64,000 nt of DNA from NCBI GenBank assembly GCA_038277395.1, contig CM076189.1, positions 106,876,154-106,940,153 on the forward strand, written 5' to 3'. Under the pieces are notes generated by a model. That model did no database searches, was not told the DNA's origin, and saw only the letters and a program-made list of their open reading frames with translations. This document shows, piece after piece, positions 10,037-21,640 of the stretch (positions within the stretch are counted from its first letter, which is position 1; each line of letters starts with the position of its first letter). A program made the translations under genes and the position numbers. The stretch comes from Dryocosmus kuriphilus (lineage: Eukaryota > Arthropoda > Insecta > Hymenoptera > Cynipidae).

Positions 10037-12055
10037 AATTCCTGAAATTCTTTGTATTTACAATAATTAGCCGTAGCAAAACACCAAAAACAAATATTAT
10101 ATATTTATATTTTAAAAGTCGTGTAACCCATAATCCTTTTGTTCGGTGAAACAGAAACTGAAAACTAGAGGGGCCTCGATTTGCGTGTTTTTATTTTCCG
10201 TTGGATATTTTACTTCCCTACACCTGCCTGAAGCGCGATTGCTACGTTTATGAATTTTTCCGAATAGGTGAGGTTTTTAACTTAAACTCAAATGATTTAA
10301 CAAATAGCACATACACTTTTCCGTCATATTTTATTTTTTTATCACAAAAGAAATCGTATAGTTGTGGTATTACACGAATAATCAATTTCCACTGCACATT
10401 GGACCAACTTATAACTACCGTCCCCTTAAGCGACGAATATGAAAGAGGGAGCGAGCGAAAGAGAGAGCTTAATGTCATCAGTACTTACGCTGACATAAGT
10501 AAATTGTCACAAGTATTGCCTGTATGTATTGTTCCCGTTTGAAAATAGAGACCACTCACCGAGTGTTTTGGTCTTGCTCGGGGTTCCGGTAAACGAAGAA
10601 TACCGAAGGAACGAGATTCCGAAGTTCTGATGTAGACCGTAAATAGTGAAGAATCTAAATTTTATTTTATGATTGTGATTTGAGATTACTGTCGATTAAA
10701 TTAATCGATTAAAAAGTTTTACCTCCAACAAATAACTGATTTAACGGTTCCTCTTTCTCCGGGACACTACACAAACACTCCAAGAATCCCGAACGTACAA
10801 ATCTCGCCGATGAATAATTTCTATCATTCAAATACCAATTTTCGGTTCTCGGGATTAAGCAGAGCAGAGCTACTTTGTATACTTGATCATTTGAAAATCG
10901 GTGAAGAAACTGCACAGTGTTCGCAGAGATAGTGAACGATTTCGGTTAGTGACCGCGGCTCGCCGGGAAGGGATTTTTTGTTGAGTTTGGAAATTGGTGA
11001 CTGTAGGATTCTGCAAGCGTGAGAGAGTTCGCGTGCTTGTCTTTAAAAGACTTTGGTGCATTTAAAGATTGTCGAAATTTGGTTTTTTGAAACACGTGCA
11101 CTGGTTCCAAGTAACAGAGACCAAGTGCCTAGTTAATTGCTTGAATTAAGCTTCTAATAATTCATCGATTATTATACTTTTAATTCTTCCTGAATGTTCC
11201 TAAACTTTTGTGAGTAGATAGCAGCTAGTAGCTTATTGATTTTCCCTAAATAATTTTGGATTTTTATTAACAAATGTCATTGTTAAGAAAGAGTTTCTCA
11301 GCTAGCGTACTGATTCCAGAGATTAGTAGATTATAATTGCCTAGGAGTATCTATTATGCACGTTAGCGCGGAAGGGGTGGTTCTGGTGAGATGTCCTGCC
11401 TCAGATTTGGGATGCACTTAGAGCGTTCCATCGTTTTATGTAATTCTACCTCTCTTCCTCTCTCTATCTTATCGTATTCTTGTGATGCATTAATGTGAGT
11501 AAAAGATAACTTTTCTGGGTTACGGATACCTGCATAGCACCCACCCTGGAATATTTACTTCCCTTCTCCTCGAGGGAGTCCGGACCTATTCCCAAATGCT
11601 TGATGTTTGCACTAACACCGCAAATTTTTTTTTTTTTTTTTAGTTCCTATTACGCATTTCCATATGGAAGGTCTTATGCCTTAATTATAAATTCCTACTG
11701 TAGGTTAAGTATTTGACTTGAACATAAGTGTTTACTTTCAGAGACGGGTTTTGAGGTTAATGCAGAGGTCCTCCAAGTACTTACTTCAAAATCGAGTTGA
11801 AATCAGTTCGACTATCTGAAAAATCTTGTATACAATATTAGTTTAGAATTTTATTTCAAGGTTGTTTTGATTCACACGCGAATGTGCTTCAGTTATCTGC
11901 CTGTCAAATCCCCTTGAAGTTCTTTCAATTTTTTTTGTATATAATATTTATTTATTGAAATCATTCTTGTTTTCACTGCCCGTTTGCTTCCAACACGGTC
12001 ACTGATCACTGAACGGGGCACTTCGTTGAATCTGATTCAGCTTCAGGAGGAATGG
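10037..12055. other. unassigned sequence, no supported gene
   Basis: This stretch is of more mixed composition than the flanks, with moderately GC-rich patches around 10420-10620 and 10740-11060, and a poly-T run near 11624-11641. Short frames exist (10201-10542 plus; 10709-10915 and 10870-11061 minus) but none has recognisable motifs. The character resembles untranslated or LTR-like sequence; I could not find a second copy of it in the window. Confidence 0.4.
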
Positions 12056-12397
12056 TCAAGTGGATGGGAGGCTTCCTTGGATCAGCATTCTGGTGCCTTG
12101 CAGATACTCATGTGGGCACATGCTCCCTAGATGATTGTGGAATTTGATAACTAACTTCGCGTTTGGTGGTATGAGCACATACCCAACTAGATGTATGTGG
12201 CATATTTCCATAGGTGTGCGCTTGTGTGGTGGGAAATAGTTCTTAATAATAGCACACTTAGTCCAGCTATTGCAGCACAAATCAAGAGGTGTGTTGTTCG
12301 TGCGATGGTGCAGTTTTGCACCCTCACAAAAATTAGATTTAAAGTTCAGATTTTGACGTAAATACGATATACTTGCCACTTCGAGCAGACTGGGCAA
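12056..12397 (-). CDS. hypothetical ORF, weak ankyrin-like pattern
   Basis: A minus-strand frame of 113 codons contains GAKLHHRTNNTPLDLCC, which resembles the core of an ankyrin repeat (G-x-x-x-x-x-x-x-x-TPL-x-x-x), but only one repeat-like unit is visible. There are several Cys and His residues. It lies left of the gypsy 3' end and may be part of no gene at all. I see no splice sites or promoter that would settle it. Confidence 0.2.
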   Translation of the reverse strand: MPSLLEVASISYLRQNLNFKSNFCEGAKLHHRTNNTPLDLCCNSWTKCAIIKNYFPPHKRTPMEICHIHLVGYVLIPPNAKLVIKFHNHLGSMCPHEYLQGTRMLIQGSLPST

Positions 12398-12479
12398 TCC
12401 ATGGTTTAAGTATATATACCTTTAATTAAGATAAGTAAGTTTTTTCCCTTTTATTCTATTTTTTTATGGTGTGGGTATT

Positions 12480-12932
12480 CACGTGTGGAAGTGGACGAAA
12501 ATTGTGATGTTGATGTGTGTGGTCTAAGTGAGCAAGGTTTGAATTCACTAAAAAATAATGTTTATTCATATACGTGAATGACAATTATAGGGAGATGACC
12601 CATTTACATGGAATCGGAAAATGAAGCGGGACTGAAGTACTCTCGACGGCGTCGTCGCTTTCTGGTGGTCTGGACAACGCTTTTCCAGATCCAGCCCAGA
12701 TTCAGATGCGAAAACTAACAGTACTTTTCAGGCAAGTGTTCGCAGGAATTTTACTAGTCCCAGCGCTGGGCCTGGTTGCCAAATGGTCAAAGCATGTCCT
12801 ATTGTATTCGAATTCTCGTGCTTCTGCCTTCACAATATTTGTCGACTTTCAAAAATACGTCTTTTCACCGGAAAAATATTTTACCCAAGGTAACTCAAAT
12901 ACGGGATGTTGGTAGTCAGAATGGCTACATCA
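12480..12932 (-). repeat. probable 3' LTR of the gypsy element (left boundary uncertain)
   Basis: On the minus strand, a polypurine tract (TAGGGGGG, plus positions 12933-12940) is followed by TGATGTAGCC, as expected for the start of a 3' LTR downstream of pol. An AATAAA-type signal (gaataaaca) lies near 12556. The left end is not defined because no matching 5' LTR was found right of 16812. Confidence 0.4.
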
Positions 12933-13062
12933 CCCCCCTACCAGTGATAATGCTATATCGAAATGAGAATATAATATCGTTCTCTGACAAATAGTTATCT
13001 AACGCTGAATCGTCGAAAAATGCTACTACAAATAATTTTGAAATATAAATAAAAACTGTAGT

Positions 13063-13563
13063 TTAAAAACTAGCTTGCAATTGTTCGGGAAAACGAACTC
13101 TTCTGCCAGATCGTGTGTTTAAGCGAGTTTGTTTGTCTCTTCCCGGTGGTTTCGTTTCTGCCTGTCGAGGTTGACTTTTTTCTGCGTTGTCTTGTACAGC
13201 TTCTCTGTCGGCTGCACTTGTACTATCGGTATATTTTTCGGGGATGAATGCTGGCTTTAGTCTGCCAATGGAAACGTTAAACTTTTTTACTCTGATTAAA
13301 ACCGCGTGAAATTTTTTGTTTCGTTCCTTCACTTCAAACGATCCATCGTATGTTGGTTAAAGTGGACCACGGACAGCGTCGTGCCTAATAAAGACAAATG
13401 ATGAAGAAGCTATTTCCTTAAAAACGAATGCTTTTTTTGTCCCATGTTTTGTCCCTGGAACTGGTTTCAAACGGCTCATTTTCTTGCTAAGAGACGAAAT
13501 CTGAATTGTTTTCCTTACTGCCGGTTTGGAAAAATTCGTCTGGCAATCTGAGAGACGTACCAT
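13063..13563 (-). pseudogene. gypsy integrase C-terminal region
   Basis: Two minus-strand frames (13357-13563 and 13063-13332) cover the end of pol. The last contains VSIGRLKPAF and ends with NTRSGRRVRFPEQLQ, a tail typical of insect gypsy pol proteins. A stop or frameshift separates the two pieces near 13340. The stop codon is followed within about 130 bp by the polypurine tract. Confidence 0.7.
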
Positions 13564-13679
13564 ATAATAGTTCAGTTGAGCTCGCTTTTAAATCTTCTTT
13601 TATTGAGGCTCGAATGCCGAAAAAGATAATAGGCAGGACCTCCGCCCATCCCTCTCTTTCGTGGCACTTAATTGCTGCT

Positions 13680-13955
13680 TTAAACTGTCGTGCAGCAGCG
13701 AACGGGATGGTATGCTGTCGTACGCAGATGTTTAACTCCTATCGTTTGAGCCAATTCTTCGGACAGTTTTGACTCGAATTGTCGTCCTTGATCGGTTGTA
13801 ATTTTAACTGGGACCCCGAATCGGGATACCCATTCGTATACGAAACCACGTGCGACTGTCGCTGCTTCGATGTCGATCACCGGGATAGCTACGGGCCAGC
13901 GGGTGAAACGATCAACCGCTGTCACGCAATACCGGTATCCTAAACAGTGTGGCAA
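13680..13955 (-). pseudogene. gypsy integrase catalytic core fragment
   Basis: The frame contains YCVTAVDRFTRWPVAIPV, the region of the first catalytic Asp, and RFGVPVKITTDQGRQFES, the region of the second Asp (TDQGxQF). The following THRTTAYHP-type motif is present as LRTTAYHPV. The catalytic Glu region lies past a frame break. Integrase joins the element's cDNA to host DNA. The sequence 13956-14629 carries degraded upstream integrase and RNase H without a usable frame. Confidence 0.8.
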
Positions 13956-14629
13956 GTGCCTAAGATGTCGAGATGCACGTGTTCGAACCTTCCATCCTTG
14001 TCATTGAATTTTCTGACGGGTGTTGTGACGTGTCTCTTGACCTTTGCGTGTTGACAGGGAATGCAAGCCTTCGCCCAATTTCCGCAATCCTTATTAATTG
14101 AAGGCCACACAAAACGTTTTAGACTAGCTTTTGTGTAGCTTTAATTCCAGGATGCGCTAGACGGTGCAGGCTATTACAAATCGCTTGACGTAAGTTCGCA
14201 GGTACATAAGGTCAAACCGAATCGGACGATGTATCACAAAAAATTTCTATCCCAAAATTCGGAATGTTCACTTTCTTTAATTTGATAAAAGCAGTGAGCC
14301 TGATTCTAGAATTGTGCGTATTTCGTTGTCTGCATTTGAGCTTCGGCTATCGTTTTAAAATCGATCGTTTTGACGATGCTTTCGATTCGTGACAATGCAT
14401 CCGCAACCAGATTAACTTTACCGCTCGCATGCAGAATATTCGTTGTGAATTGAGCGATAAAATCTAGGTAACGGAATTTTTGAGGAGAACATTTATTTAA
14501 ATTTTGTCAGAAAGCAAAGGCTAAAGGTTTGTGATCCGTAAAAATAATAAAATCGCAACCTAAATTAAATGTCTGAAACACTTGACAGCAGCGTGCGCAG
14601 CTAACAATTCTCGATCGTAAGGTATGTAC

Positions 14630-15574
14630 TTACGCTGTGTTGTATTCAGAGATTTTGTAAAAAATGCTAGTGGTTGCCTTGCGTTGTCGGCCCGTTGTTA
14701 TAACGCGGCTCCTATCGCAGTCGGAAGCATCTACGCTAATTGATGACATGGCCCCTGCAACAGGGTGAGCTAGCATCGTGGCTTTCGCTAGAACGTTTTT
14801 TAAACCATTAAAGGCGCGTTCTAACTCTTCAGTCCACGTTATCGGTGGGTTATTTTTCTTCGGTCCGCAAAGTTGAGCGTTTAATTTATGCTGAATTTTC
14901 TCGGCGTCTGGTATAAATCGTCGATAAAAATTTACAGAACCTGATAATTGTCTCAAATTTTTCACAGTCTTCGGTTTTCTGAAACTTTTAATTGCTTCTA
15001 CACGTTGTGGATCGGGTCGAATACCAAGCTCGTCGACAATAGAACCCAAAAGCTTTACATGATTTTCGCCAAAAACACATTTTCCGGAATTTAACAAGAG
15101 ACAATGTTTGCTTATACGTTTAAAAAATAATCGTAAATGTTCTTCGTGCTCTATATGATCTTTTGGCGCGACAAGAATATCGTCAATATATGCACAACAA
15201 AAATCCATACCGTTCAATACGTGATCTATAAATCGTTGAACAGTTTGCTCCGCGTTACGCAGTCCGAAAGGCATCCGTAAAAATTCGCAAAAACCAAAAG
15301 GTGCGGTTATCGCTGTTTTTTCCACACCCGCTGGCTCAACAGGTATTTGATTATATGCTATTACCAGATCTATTGTAGAGAATACCGTACGTCACTGGAG
15401 AGTCCTCGCTAGATCCTCGATGTGAGGGACAGGGTATCTGTCGGGTATCGTGCGAGAGTTGAGCGCACGATAATCACCGCTGGGCCGCATTTCGTTATCT
15501 TTCTTGGCTGCTAAGTTTAAGGGTGAAGCCCAGGGACTCTTCGATGGACGTATGATTCCTTGTTGCACCATCAC
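14630..15574 (-). pseudogene. gypsy reverse transcriptase and start of RNase H
   Basis: The N-terminal piece (15392-15574) carries GIIRPSKSPWASPL and the R-x-DYRALN motif. The next frame (14630-15325) begins within the palm, has FLRMPFGLRNA, the catalytic YIDD at residues 46-49, and SVNFYRRFIPD of the thumb region. It runs into the opening of RNase H (SISVDASD). The two pieces are separated by a frameshift near 15330-15390. The gene is therefore dead despite intact active-site residues. Confidence 0.85.
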
Positions 15575-15582
15575 GTCAAAAT

Positions 15583-15950
15583 TTACCTTGGCTTGTTTTT
15601 AGCGATCAGGTGCGAGTCGTGTTGGTCTGCAGAACTCGGGGGATCCGGAAGTGGTCTTGATAAAATGCTGTACATCATGCTTCGCTGGTTCCTTGCCAAA
15701 AACCGCGGTCGTTTCACATCGGGGAATTCGGAAAAAATTCGATGATAGTTCGTACTGCCGACAATAGTCTTAATCGAAACGTATCTGTCCGATGCTAGTT
15801 GTCCTTGTGTCGTTAACCCGGTTCCTAAGTCGATGAGACGTTTATCTTTTGGATCGATGAGAAGTCCGTAATAAACCAAAAAGTCCATGCCAATTATAGA
15901 CATATCAACATCCGCCACTATCATCTGCTATTTAAAACTTCGTCTCAGTG
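15583..15950 (-). pseudogene. gypsy protease / protease-RT linker fragment
   Basis: The minus frame starts near MIVADVDMSIIGMDFL; IIGMDFL corresponds to the conserved C-terminal (I-I-G-x-D) strand of retropepsins. The remaining residues form the linker to the reverse transcriptase. The active-site D-T/S-G triad should lie upstream, where only short broken frames are visible. Confidence 0.6.
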
Positions 15951-16136
15951 AAAAAATCAAGATCGACGGCTATCTTACCGTATGTGGCTATGCGTGAGCT
16001 ATTTGCTGCACAGAGTTCACATTCGCACTTTTGTATGCGTGTCCCGACACGTTTTCGCGGGAAAAACACTCACGTCGGCTCCGTAGCTCTTCGCGTAGGG
16101 CTGCAATTTCAGTATCCTCAGACACATTGCGCTATT

Positions 16137-16697
16137 CTACTTTTTCGTTTCGAATTTCGTGGATCCGATCGGCCATTTCAGCCATTGTCGTTGATGATTT
16201 TTCGTCGTTGGTGCTAGCATGGGTTGAGTCGATACGGGTAATCGATTCAGCAATACATTTTTAAAAAAGTCTTCGTTTAGATCCGAGCCCGCGAACGTTT
16301 TCAAATGTCGGAGAAATTGTGACGGCGTTTGATCTCCAATTCTCTCACCTTCTAGCAACCTACGTACGCGCATGTTGCTCGAATCGGAAAGTCTTTTAAT
16401 TAGACCGGATTTCGCTGCTCCCTATTTTCCATTTTCTGGTGGATTTTCGAGTATGTCCTCGATTTTTTTGATGTATTTCGGCTCGAGGTGCGCGATCACG
16501 TAACCGCATTTTGTAGAATCTCGAGTAATTGTGGCAATACCGAACTGTGCTTCCAACTGCTTAAACCACAGCGAAATTTTATCCGGCCAAAAGGTTGGTA
16601 CGCGCATCGCGATGGTTTGTGCACTCGGTTGTCCGCTTGCGGCATTCAAATAGTTTTTTTGCTGGGGATTTGTCTTGTCTGGCATTTTGGTTTGCAC
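16137..16697 (-). pseudogene. gypsy gag-like protein
   Basis: The first frame (16422-16697) contains VPTFWPDKISLWFKQLEAQF, a pattern characteristic of insect retrotransposon gag N-terminal domains, followed by VIAHLEPKY. A stop interrupts just upstream of the second frame (16137-16373), which continues with TPSQFLRHLKTFAGSDL and NRLPVSTQPML, the usual rest of this domain. No zinc knuckle survives. Confidence 0.75.
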
Positions 16698-16793
16698 TCA
16701 CCTATCACCAATTTATTACACAAAAGTTGTTCACGTCAAAGTTAGGTAAAATTGACCGCCTCCCCCCCCCCCCCCCAGTTTTCATCAAATCGC

Positions 16794-16812
16794 CACTTTT
16801 TGATACCAGCTG
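16794..16812 (-). other. putative primer-binding site of the gypsy element
   Basis: On the minus strand TGGTATCAAAAAGTGG lies upstream of gag. It resembles TGGTATCA-type primer-binding sites used by many LTR elements. Because no 5' LTR end can be matched next to it, this is tentative. Confidence 0.35.
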
Positions 16813-16974
16813 AGTGAGAAACAACGATTTTTGCGACGATGCCTGTCTGTCTGTGTCGTCGTTGTCGTTGTCGTTGTCATCTTTAAGGCGTAAAAGGTAG
16901 TAAAAAGTAAGGAAAAGTTCGTTAAAAAGCGGTCTGTGACCAGTGGTTATGGTTTTTCAACAAGAACTGTTTTC

Positions 16975-17400
16975 ACAAAATCAAAAAATCATTTTTCCGG
17001 CCAAACTATGCAAGATACAGAAAAGACGGTAGAAGGTAAAATTTTTCACTTCAAAGAAATCTACAAATTTTGTTTCAACCATTTTTTTTGTTATGCACGG
17101 TTTTTGTTTTAACCGAGGAAACGTTATTAAAAATCAAAAATCCAAATTTCAAGCCAAGCTATGCAAGAGACGAAAAAACTGATAATAAAGAAACCTGTTC
17201 ACCTCAAAGACAACTGCAAATTTTCTCTCCATCATTTTTTTGAATAGATGCGTAGAATTTGAGTTATTCGTGAAATATGTTATGAAATATAAAGAAAACC
17301 ACCTTTCAGCAAAACTATGAAAGGCATGAGAAAATATTAACAAGCAGAATTGTTCACCTTGAAAGAGCCGCAGAATTTATTTATAAGATTCATCGTTTTA
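16975..17400. repeat. about 155-bp tandem repeat, three diverged copies
   Basis: Three successive units share a segment like gccaaactatgcaagagac..aaaa, then a stretch like ttcacctcaaagaaa.ct.caaatttt, then ccatttttttt. Their starts are near 16990, 17150 and 17305. Divergence is high, so the array is old. No coding sequence is supported in it. Confidence 0.6.
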
Positions 17401-17479
17401 CTTTTAAGATTCGAAATCCCCTGCATTGTGAAAATTTGGAAAATCACAAAAAAAAAAACTTTAGGAATCTATACTGTGT

Positions 17480-17780
17480 TTAAAATATTTTAATTGCCGA
17501 GCGCGAAGCGACAGTATTGTGGTGAGAATGTATTTCTTAAGTTCAATAGAGCCTTGAGTACAATAATTTCTTTTGTAATTTTTAATAAAATATTCAGATT
17601 TAATAATCTCATAGAAAGTATGTGTTTTGAAATTTTAAGACCCGAGTAACGAATACCGAGCCCGATGTGCAGGGGTCAAAAACATCCGAGCGCGAAGCAC
17701 GAGGCTTAAATATTTCGAAGCGCGAAGCGCGCGACGAGAATGTGCCCGCGAAGCGGTCAGATTTTTTTATTTAAAGGCGG
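17480..17780. repeat. GCGCGAAGCG-type GC-rich short repeat
   Basis: The motif (g)agcgcgaagcg recurs at least five times (near 17500, 17690, 17718, 17728, 17750) in otherwise A/T-rich sequence. One related block is at about 727-750. It looks like a dispersed short repeat; function unknown. Confidence 0.55.
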
Positions 17781-17799
17781 TGCATTTTTGACTAGGAAT

Positions 17800-18330
17800 T
17801 CTCCTATGATTTTACATTCTTCTTTGATTGAAAAATAATAATATTATTGGTTTGAATGTTCCACTGTTTGCAAGAAAATAGATTATTTTTTGAAAATTCA
17901 TCTTCCTTGTGTGGACTTTCAACTGTTTGATTCAACTAGTTTGTGGAAAACTCATAACTTTTGTCTGAAAAGTAAACGGTTGCATTTTTGTCTAAAATTC
18001 ATTCTTTTTTCGTTGAAAATGCAACTAGTTTGAGAAAAATTGGCAGGTTTTAATAAAAAATTGGAATATTTCTATTTTTTAAATAAAAGTTCACTTAACT
18101 GTTTGAATTTTGTTTGAATTTATTTGTTTGAAAGTGTTCAGTTTTGATGTAAAATTAAAATATATTGATTAGAAATTCAACTAATTGGGGAATGATTCGC
18201 AGTTTTCAGTTAAAAATTAAGGCTATTTGTTTAAAATTGATCTTATTTTTTGAAACTGTAGCTATATTTCATTGAAAATTAATTCCTTTGTTTGAAAACA
18301 TTATGCAAAGGAAGTAGTGGTTAGTATTGG
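17800..18330. repeat. degenerate ttgaaaattcaactgttt repeat
   Basis: The sequence is made of variants of ttgaaaattcaact.tttg with variable spacing. The same kind of sequence fills 46480-47260. No gene is supported. Confidence 0.6.
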
Positions 18331-18619
18331 ATCCAGAATTTTTTTCCCGAATAAGTATTGGAAATCCAATCCTTCCTTTCGAAAAAAGTGTCATGTCCAA
18401 CACTTCCCAATACTTATTTTTCATAAGGGACATATCATTTCTTTAATGACAGATTCAAAAATTTTGAATGAAGTTTAATTTTCTATCGAATTCTAGAATA
18501 AAGAAAAATTCGGCGCTTCTCTGCGTTTTTAAAACTTTATAACACTGCCCGTTAGTGAATAATGACCCTTAAAATATACCCTGATAATATTTTTGTCTTA
18601 TATTGTATTATAGCTTTTA

Positions 18620-19103
18620 AATTACCCGCTGTACAACGTAGTGCGTGAATGTTTGGTGTGGAATAATTGGAGATCAACTTATCGGTCAGTATTTTATTGA
18701 TGGAAATTTGAACGGTGAAAAATATCGTAACTTTTTAGAAAATGAACTTCCAATATTGCTTGAAGACCTAAGCTCGGAAGTGCCACACAACATGTTGTTT
18801 CAACAAGACGGTTGTCCAGCACATTATTCGGCAATCGCGAGGGAAGAACTCAATTGCGAATTCAATGGACGATGGATCTGTAGAGGGGGTCCAGTAAATT
18901 GGCCTGCCAGATCGCCAGATCTCACGGCGCCGGATTTATATTTGTGGGGTTATCTAAAGAATCGCGTGTATCATGAAGTGCCCACAACTCGTGATAAGAT
19001 GATCGAGCGAAACAGGTCTGCTTGTGCACAAATAACACCAGACACACTTCGCAGTTGTGTGGAATCTTTCGAAGCTCGGATTAACAAGTGCATCGAAGTG
19101 TGA
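18620..19103 (+). pseudogene. Tc1/mariner (IS630)-type transposase, C-terminal fragment
   Basis: The frame from MNVWCGIIGDQLIGQYF to a TGA at 19103 covers the last two thirds of a DDE domain. MLFQQDGCPAHYS carries the second catalytic Asp and PARSPDLTAPDLYLWGYLK the third, with 36 residues between them. The conserved NVWCGI strand precedes them, but the first Asp region and the DNA-binding domain are absent. I see no inverted repeats. The family differs from the SETMAR-like mariners elsewhere in the window. Confidence 0.8.
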
Positions 19104-19139
19104 GGACAACATTTTGAACACTTATTGTAAAATAATTAT

Positions 19140-19530
19140 TCTAAATCAAGCACCCCGATGGTGAGAGGCGAGGAGACTCACCGAAATCAAGGACCCCGAT
19201 GGTGACAGGCGAGGGGACTCACCGAAATCAAGCATCCCGATGATGAGTAGCGAGGGGAATCACCGAAATCAAGCACCCCGATTATGAGAGGCGAGGGGAA
19301 TGACGGAAATAAAGCACCCCGATGGTGACAGGCGAGGGGACTCACCGAAATCAAGCACCCCGATGGTGAGAGGCGAGTGGACTCACCTAAATCATGCACC
19401 CCGATGGTGAGAGGCGAGGGGACTCACTGAAATCAAGCAACCTGATGGTGAGAGGCGAGGGGACTCACCGAAATCAAGCGCCACGATGATGAGAGGCAAG
19501 GGGACTCACCGAAATTTAACACCCCGAAGG
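19140..19530. repeat. 41-bp satellite, about nine copies
   Basis: The unit is close to aatcaagcaccccgatggtg followed by agaggcgaggggactcaccga. Copies differ by a few substitutions and keep the 41-bp period. The array directly follows the transposase fragment. The minus-strand frame at 19187-19399 is periodic because of the repeat and is not a gene. Confidence 0.9.
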
Positions 19531-19743
19531 GAATAAGCAAATACTAAGTTGGCGTCGTTATTCCTGGGTAGAGCTAAAGGTAGTGTCAACAATTTTGTTT
19601 TTCGCAATTTCAGTGCCATCTATCGCGAATCGAAGATAATTTCACGAATAATACCTACGTATTTCCTAAAGGAGAATCTGAATCTGTGATAAAAGTTGGG
19701 ATTGATACTTGAAATTACAAAATTACCTCAACCCCAGCCTCTA

Positions 19744-19760
19744 GGGGGGGGGGGGGGGGG
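19744..19760. repeat. poly-G homopolymer run
   Basis: A run of about 17 G lies in non-coding sequence between the satellite and the LINE fragment. Similar runs occur at about 16762-16776 (C) and 56868-56881 (G). Confidence 0.9.
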
Positions 19761-19859
19761 GTTAAATTTTCAAAAATCGTTTTTTCCCCCTCGAAAATAA
19801 AAAGTTCTTATTACAGATATTTTTTTTATAGGATGCCTGATATCAAATCAATCACTCAG

Positions 19860-20322
19860 TTTTCCATTTACCCTTACGGTCGCTCTACTTTTCCATATAA
19901 TGCTTTAATTGATTTAAGAAGCCAACCATTGACTCCATACTCTTTTTGAAGCTTCCAAAGTTTAACTCTATCAAGCTTGAAGAAAACTTTCTCCAGGTCA
20001 ATGAACGCGCAGAAAACTTTTTTGCTTACACTGAGACCTTCTCTGTAATCTGCCGGAAGCTAAGTATTTGATATGCACATAATCTCCCTGGCATAACTCC
20101 GCATTAGTCCTCCCAAGTCTTGTCTTTTGTCATTTCCTTGACTTTGGGAATAAGTATTATGGTAAATACTTTCCCTTTGGTACTAAGTATGCTGATAGTT
20201 CTATAGTCAGGACAGTTGCCCTCTCCTTTTTCCTCGTGAATTGGAACGATGGACGCCTTTCTCCAATCATTTGGAACTCCTCCATTCACAGCATACATGT
20301 TCGTTAATTCGCTCAACCACAA
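19860..20322 (-). pseudogene. LINE reverse transcriptase fragment (truncated before the YxDD box)
   Basis: The frame 20104-20322 has the RT opening PNDWRKASIVPIHEEKGEGN..DYRTISILSTKGKV. Degraded sequence to the left continues as a DLEK-type segment and EYGVNGWLLKSIKALYGKV. The homology ends near 19860, before the catalytic YxDD motif, so the element is truncated at its 3' side. Confidence 0.75.
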
Positions 20323-20494
20323 AAACAGAAATTCGTCGCCGTTTTAAGCATTTGTGACGCAATTTCATCTACGCCAGCAGTCTTAAAATTCTCAGATTTT
20401 TAATTAGCTTCTTAATGCTTAACACGTTAATTCCTACTTCGCCACCTTCAAAGGAATTTTCTAGTGTACCTTCTTCTTTCTCGCAGTTGTTATG

Positions 20495-20887
20495 CTATAT
20501 AGCTTCACCTCCATACAGCTTCTCGGAAAAACCTTCCACATACCCCTTCACTTTGTTTGTATCCCACACCATATCGCCATCAGCATTCTTAATTCCGAAC
20601 AAATTATTAATACCTCCTGCTTTCCTATTTTCAATCACCCACTTACAGAATAGCTCCTTGTTTCTTTCGAAATCACTTTGCATTTTTATATCTCCTTCGG
20701 CTTTGATTTTATTCTTGCTTTCTTTGAATAATCTGTTTGATTTTCTGTTTTTACCTCTATAGTCGATTCTTAATCTAGTCCTCTCTTCATTGCTGAGATC
20801 CTTGTTATCGTACGCTCTTAGGTACGGTAGCTCCTTATCGTTAAGCGCGACGCAGATTTCATCATTCCACCAAGCATGTACATTCAT
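20495..20887 (-). pseudogene. LINE ORF2, region between endonuclease and reverse transcriptase
   Basis: A 130-codon frame carries WWNDEI near its start, then a basic linker, then NNLFGIKNADGDMVWD and VEGFSEKLYGG, the usual connector between the endonuclease and the RT of LINEs. It lies directly upstream, on the minus strand, of the RT fragment at 19860-20322 and downstream of the endonuclease remnant, so the three pieces are one element. Confidence 0.75.
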
Positions 20888-21059
20888 CCTCCTTGCAGTC
20901 GCATTTCCAGATACTTCAGAAGCACCTTTGAAGATGATATTAAGTAATATCGTCTATGCGCCCTCTACACCTTTATTGTCCAATTCCTTATTCCACTTCA
21001 TTCTGTTTTGTTCTAAATATACTCTTATTTTATCACGGATTTCTAATTGAGTGGCTGAG

Positions 21060-21640
21060 TTCTGCAATCCCTCTGACTAGATTCGCGATTGTTTTGCTTT
21101 CTTAACTTTTTTCTCCTACATTCTTGTGCCAGGCTAATCTTCAAAACCACGACATAGTGTTTCTTTCTTTTACCCCGTTTAAATTTGTTTTTTGGTCTCC
21201 GAAATTTTCCCCAGAATCGCTAGTAACTAAGATATCATTCAGCGGCTCCCAGAAGGCATCATTTACTTCACTGCTTTCACCATCAACTGAAATGTATCAT
21301 GATATATTAAATTGTCTCCTGGTTCTCACTTTCATTCTACCCTACAATGATCTTGAAGATAGATATTTACACTTTCCTGTAATGTTATTTTTCTTTCTCA
21401 TTTATAATGAATCAATCGCCTTGGCCAGCACACAAATCATTTCCTGACCAAAGCGCGATTCTGCAGTTTTCTTTATTCAATTCTTCGCATCCTTTCTTCT
21501 TCGCTTCAGGTACACATAAAGTTTATAACTTGTTCATATGCATCGTATTGAGCAAATTCCTTCACTTTATAATTACTCACACCTCGGGCATTCCAAACAA
21601 CCAATCTATATTCATCGGCTGAAACTATTCCGGAGGCATG
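21060..21640 (-). pseudogene. LINE APE-type endonuclease remnant
   Basis: On the minus strand a degraded frame opens with LVVWNARGVSNYKVKEF, matching the first strand of APE-type endonucleases (xxWNxRGxxxKxxEF). The rest is broken in several frames. Plus-strand frames over the same bases are shadows. This is the 5' end of the minus-strand LINE ending near 19860. Confidence 0.6.

Larger units (their letters stand above)
12480..16812 (-). mobile_element. Ty3/gypsy-type LTR retrotransposon, decayed
   Basis: Reading leftwards, the order is PBS-like site, gag, protease, reverse transcriptase, RNase H, integrase, polypurine tract, LTR, which is the Ty3/gypsy order. All domains are split by frameshifts or stops. 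A convincing 5' LTR is absent, so the element may be truncated on the right. No envelope-like frame is seen. A poly-C run at about 16762-16776 lies in the leader. Confidence 0.8.

Noticed and set aside
12706..12994. Plus-strand frames as a small gene
   Set aside because: They lie within the probable 3' LTR of the minus-strand gypsy element and have no motifs.
19140..19530. CRISPR-like array
   Set aside because: The units are adjoining 41-bp repeats without unique spacers, in a eukaryotic context.
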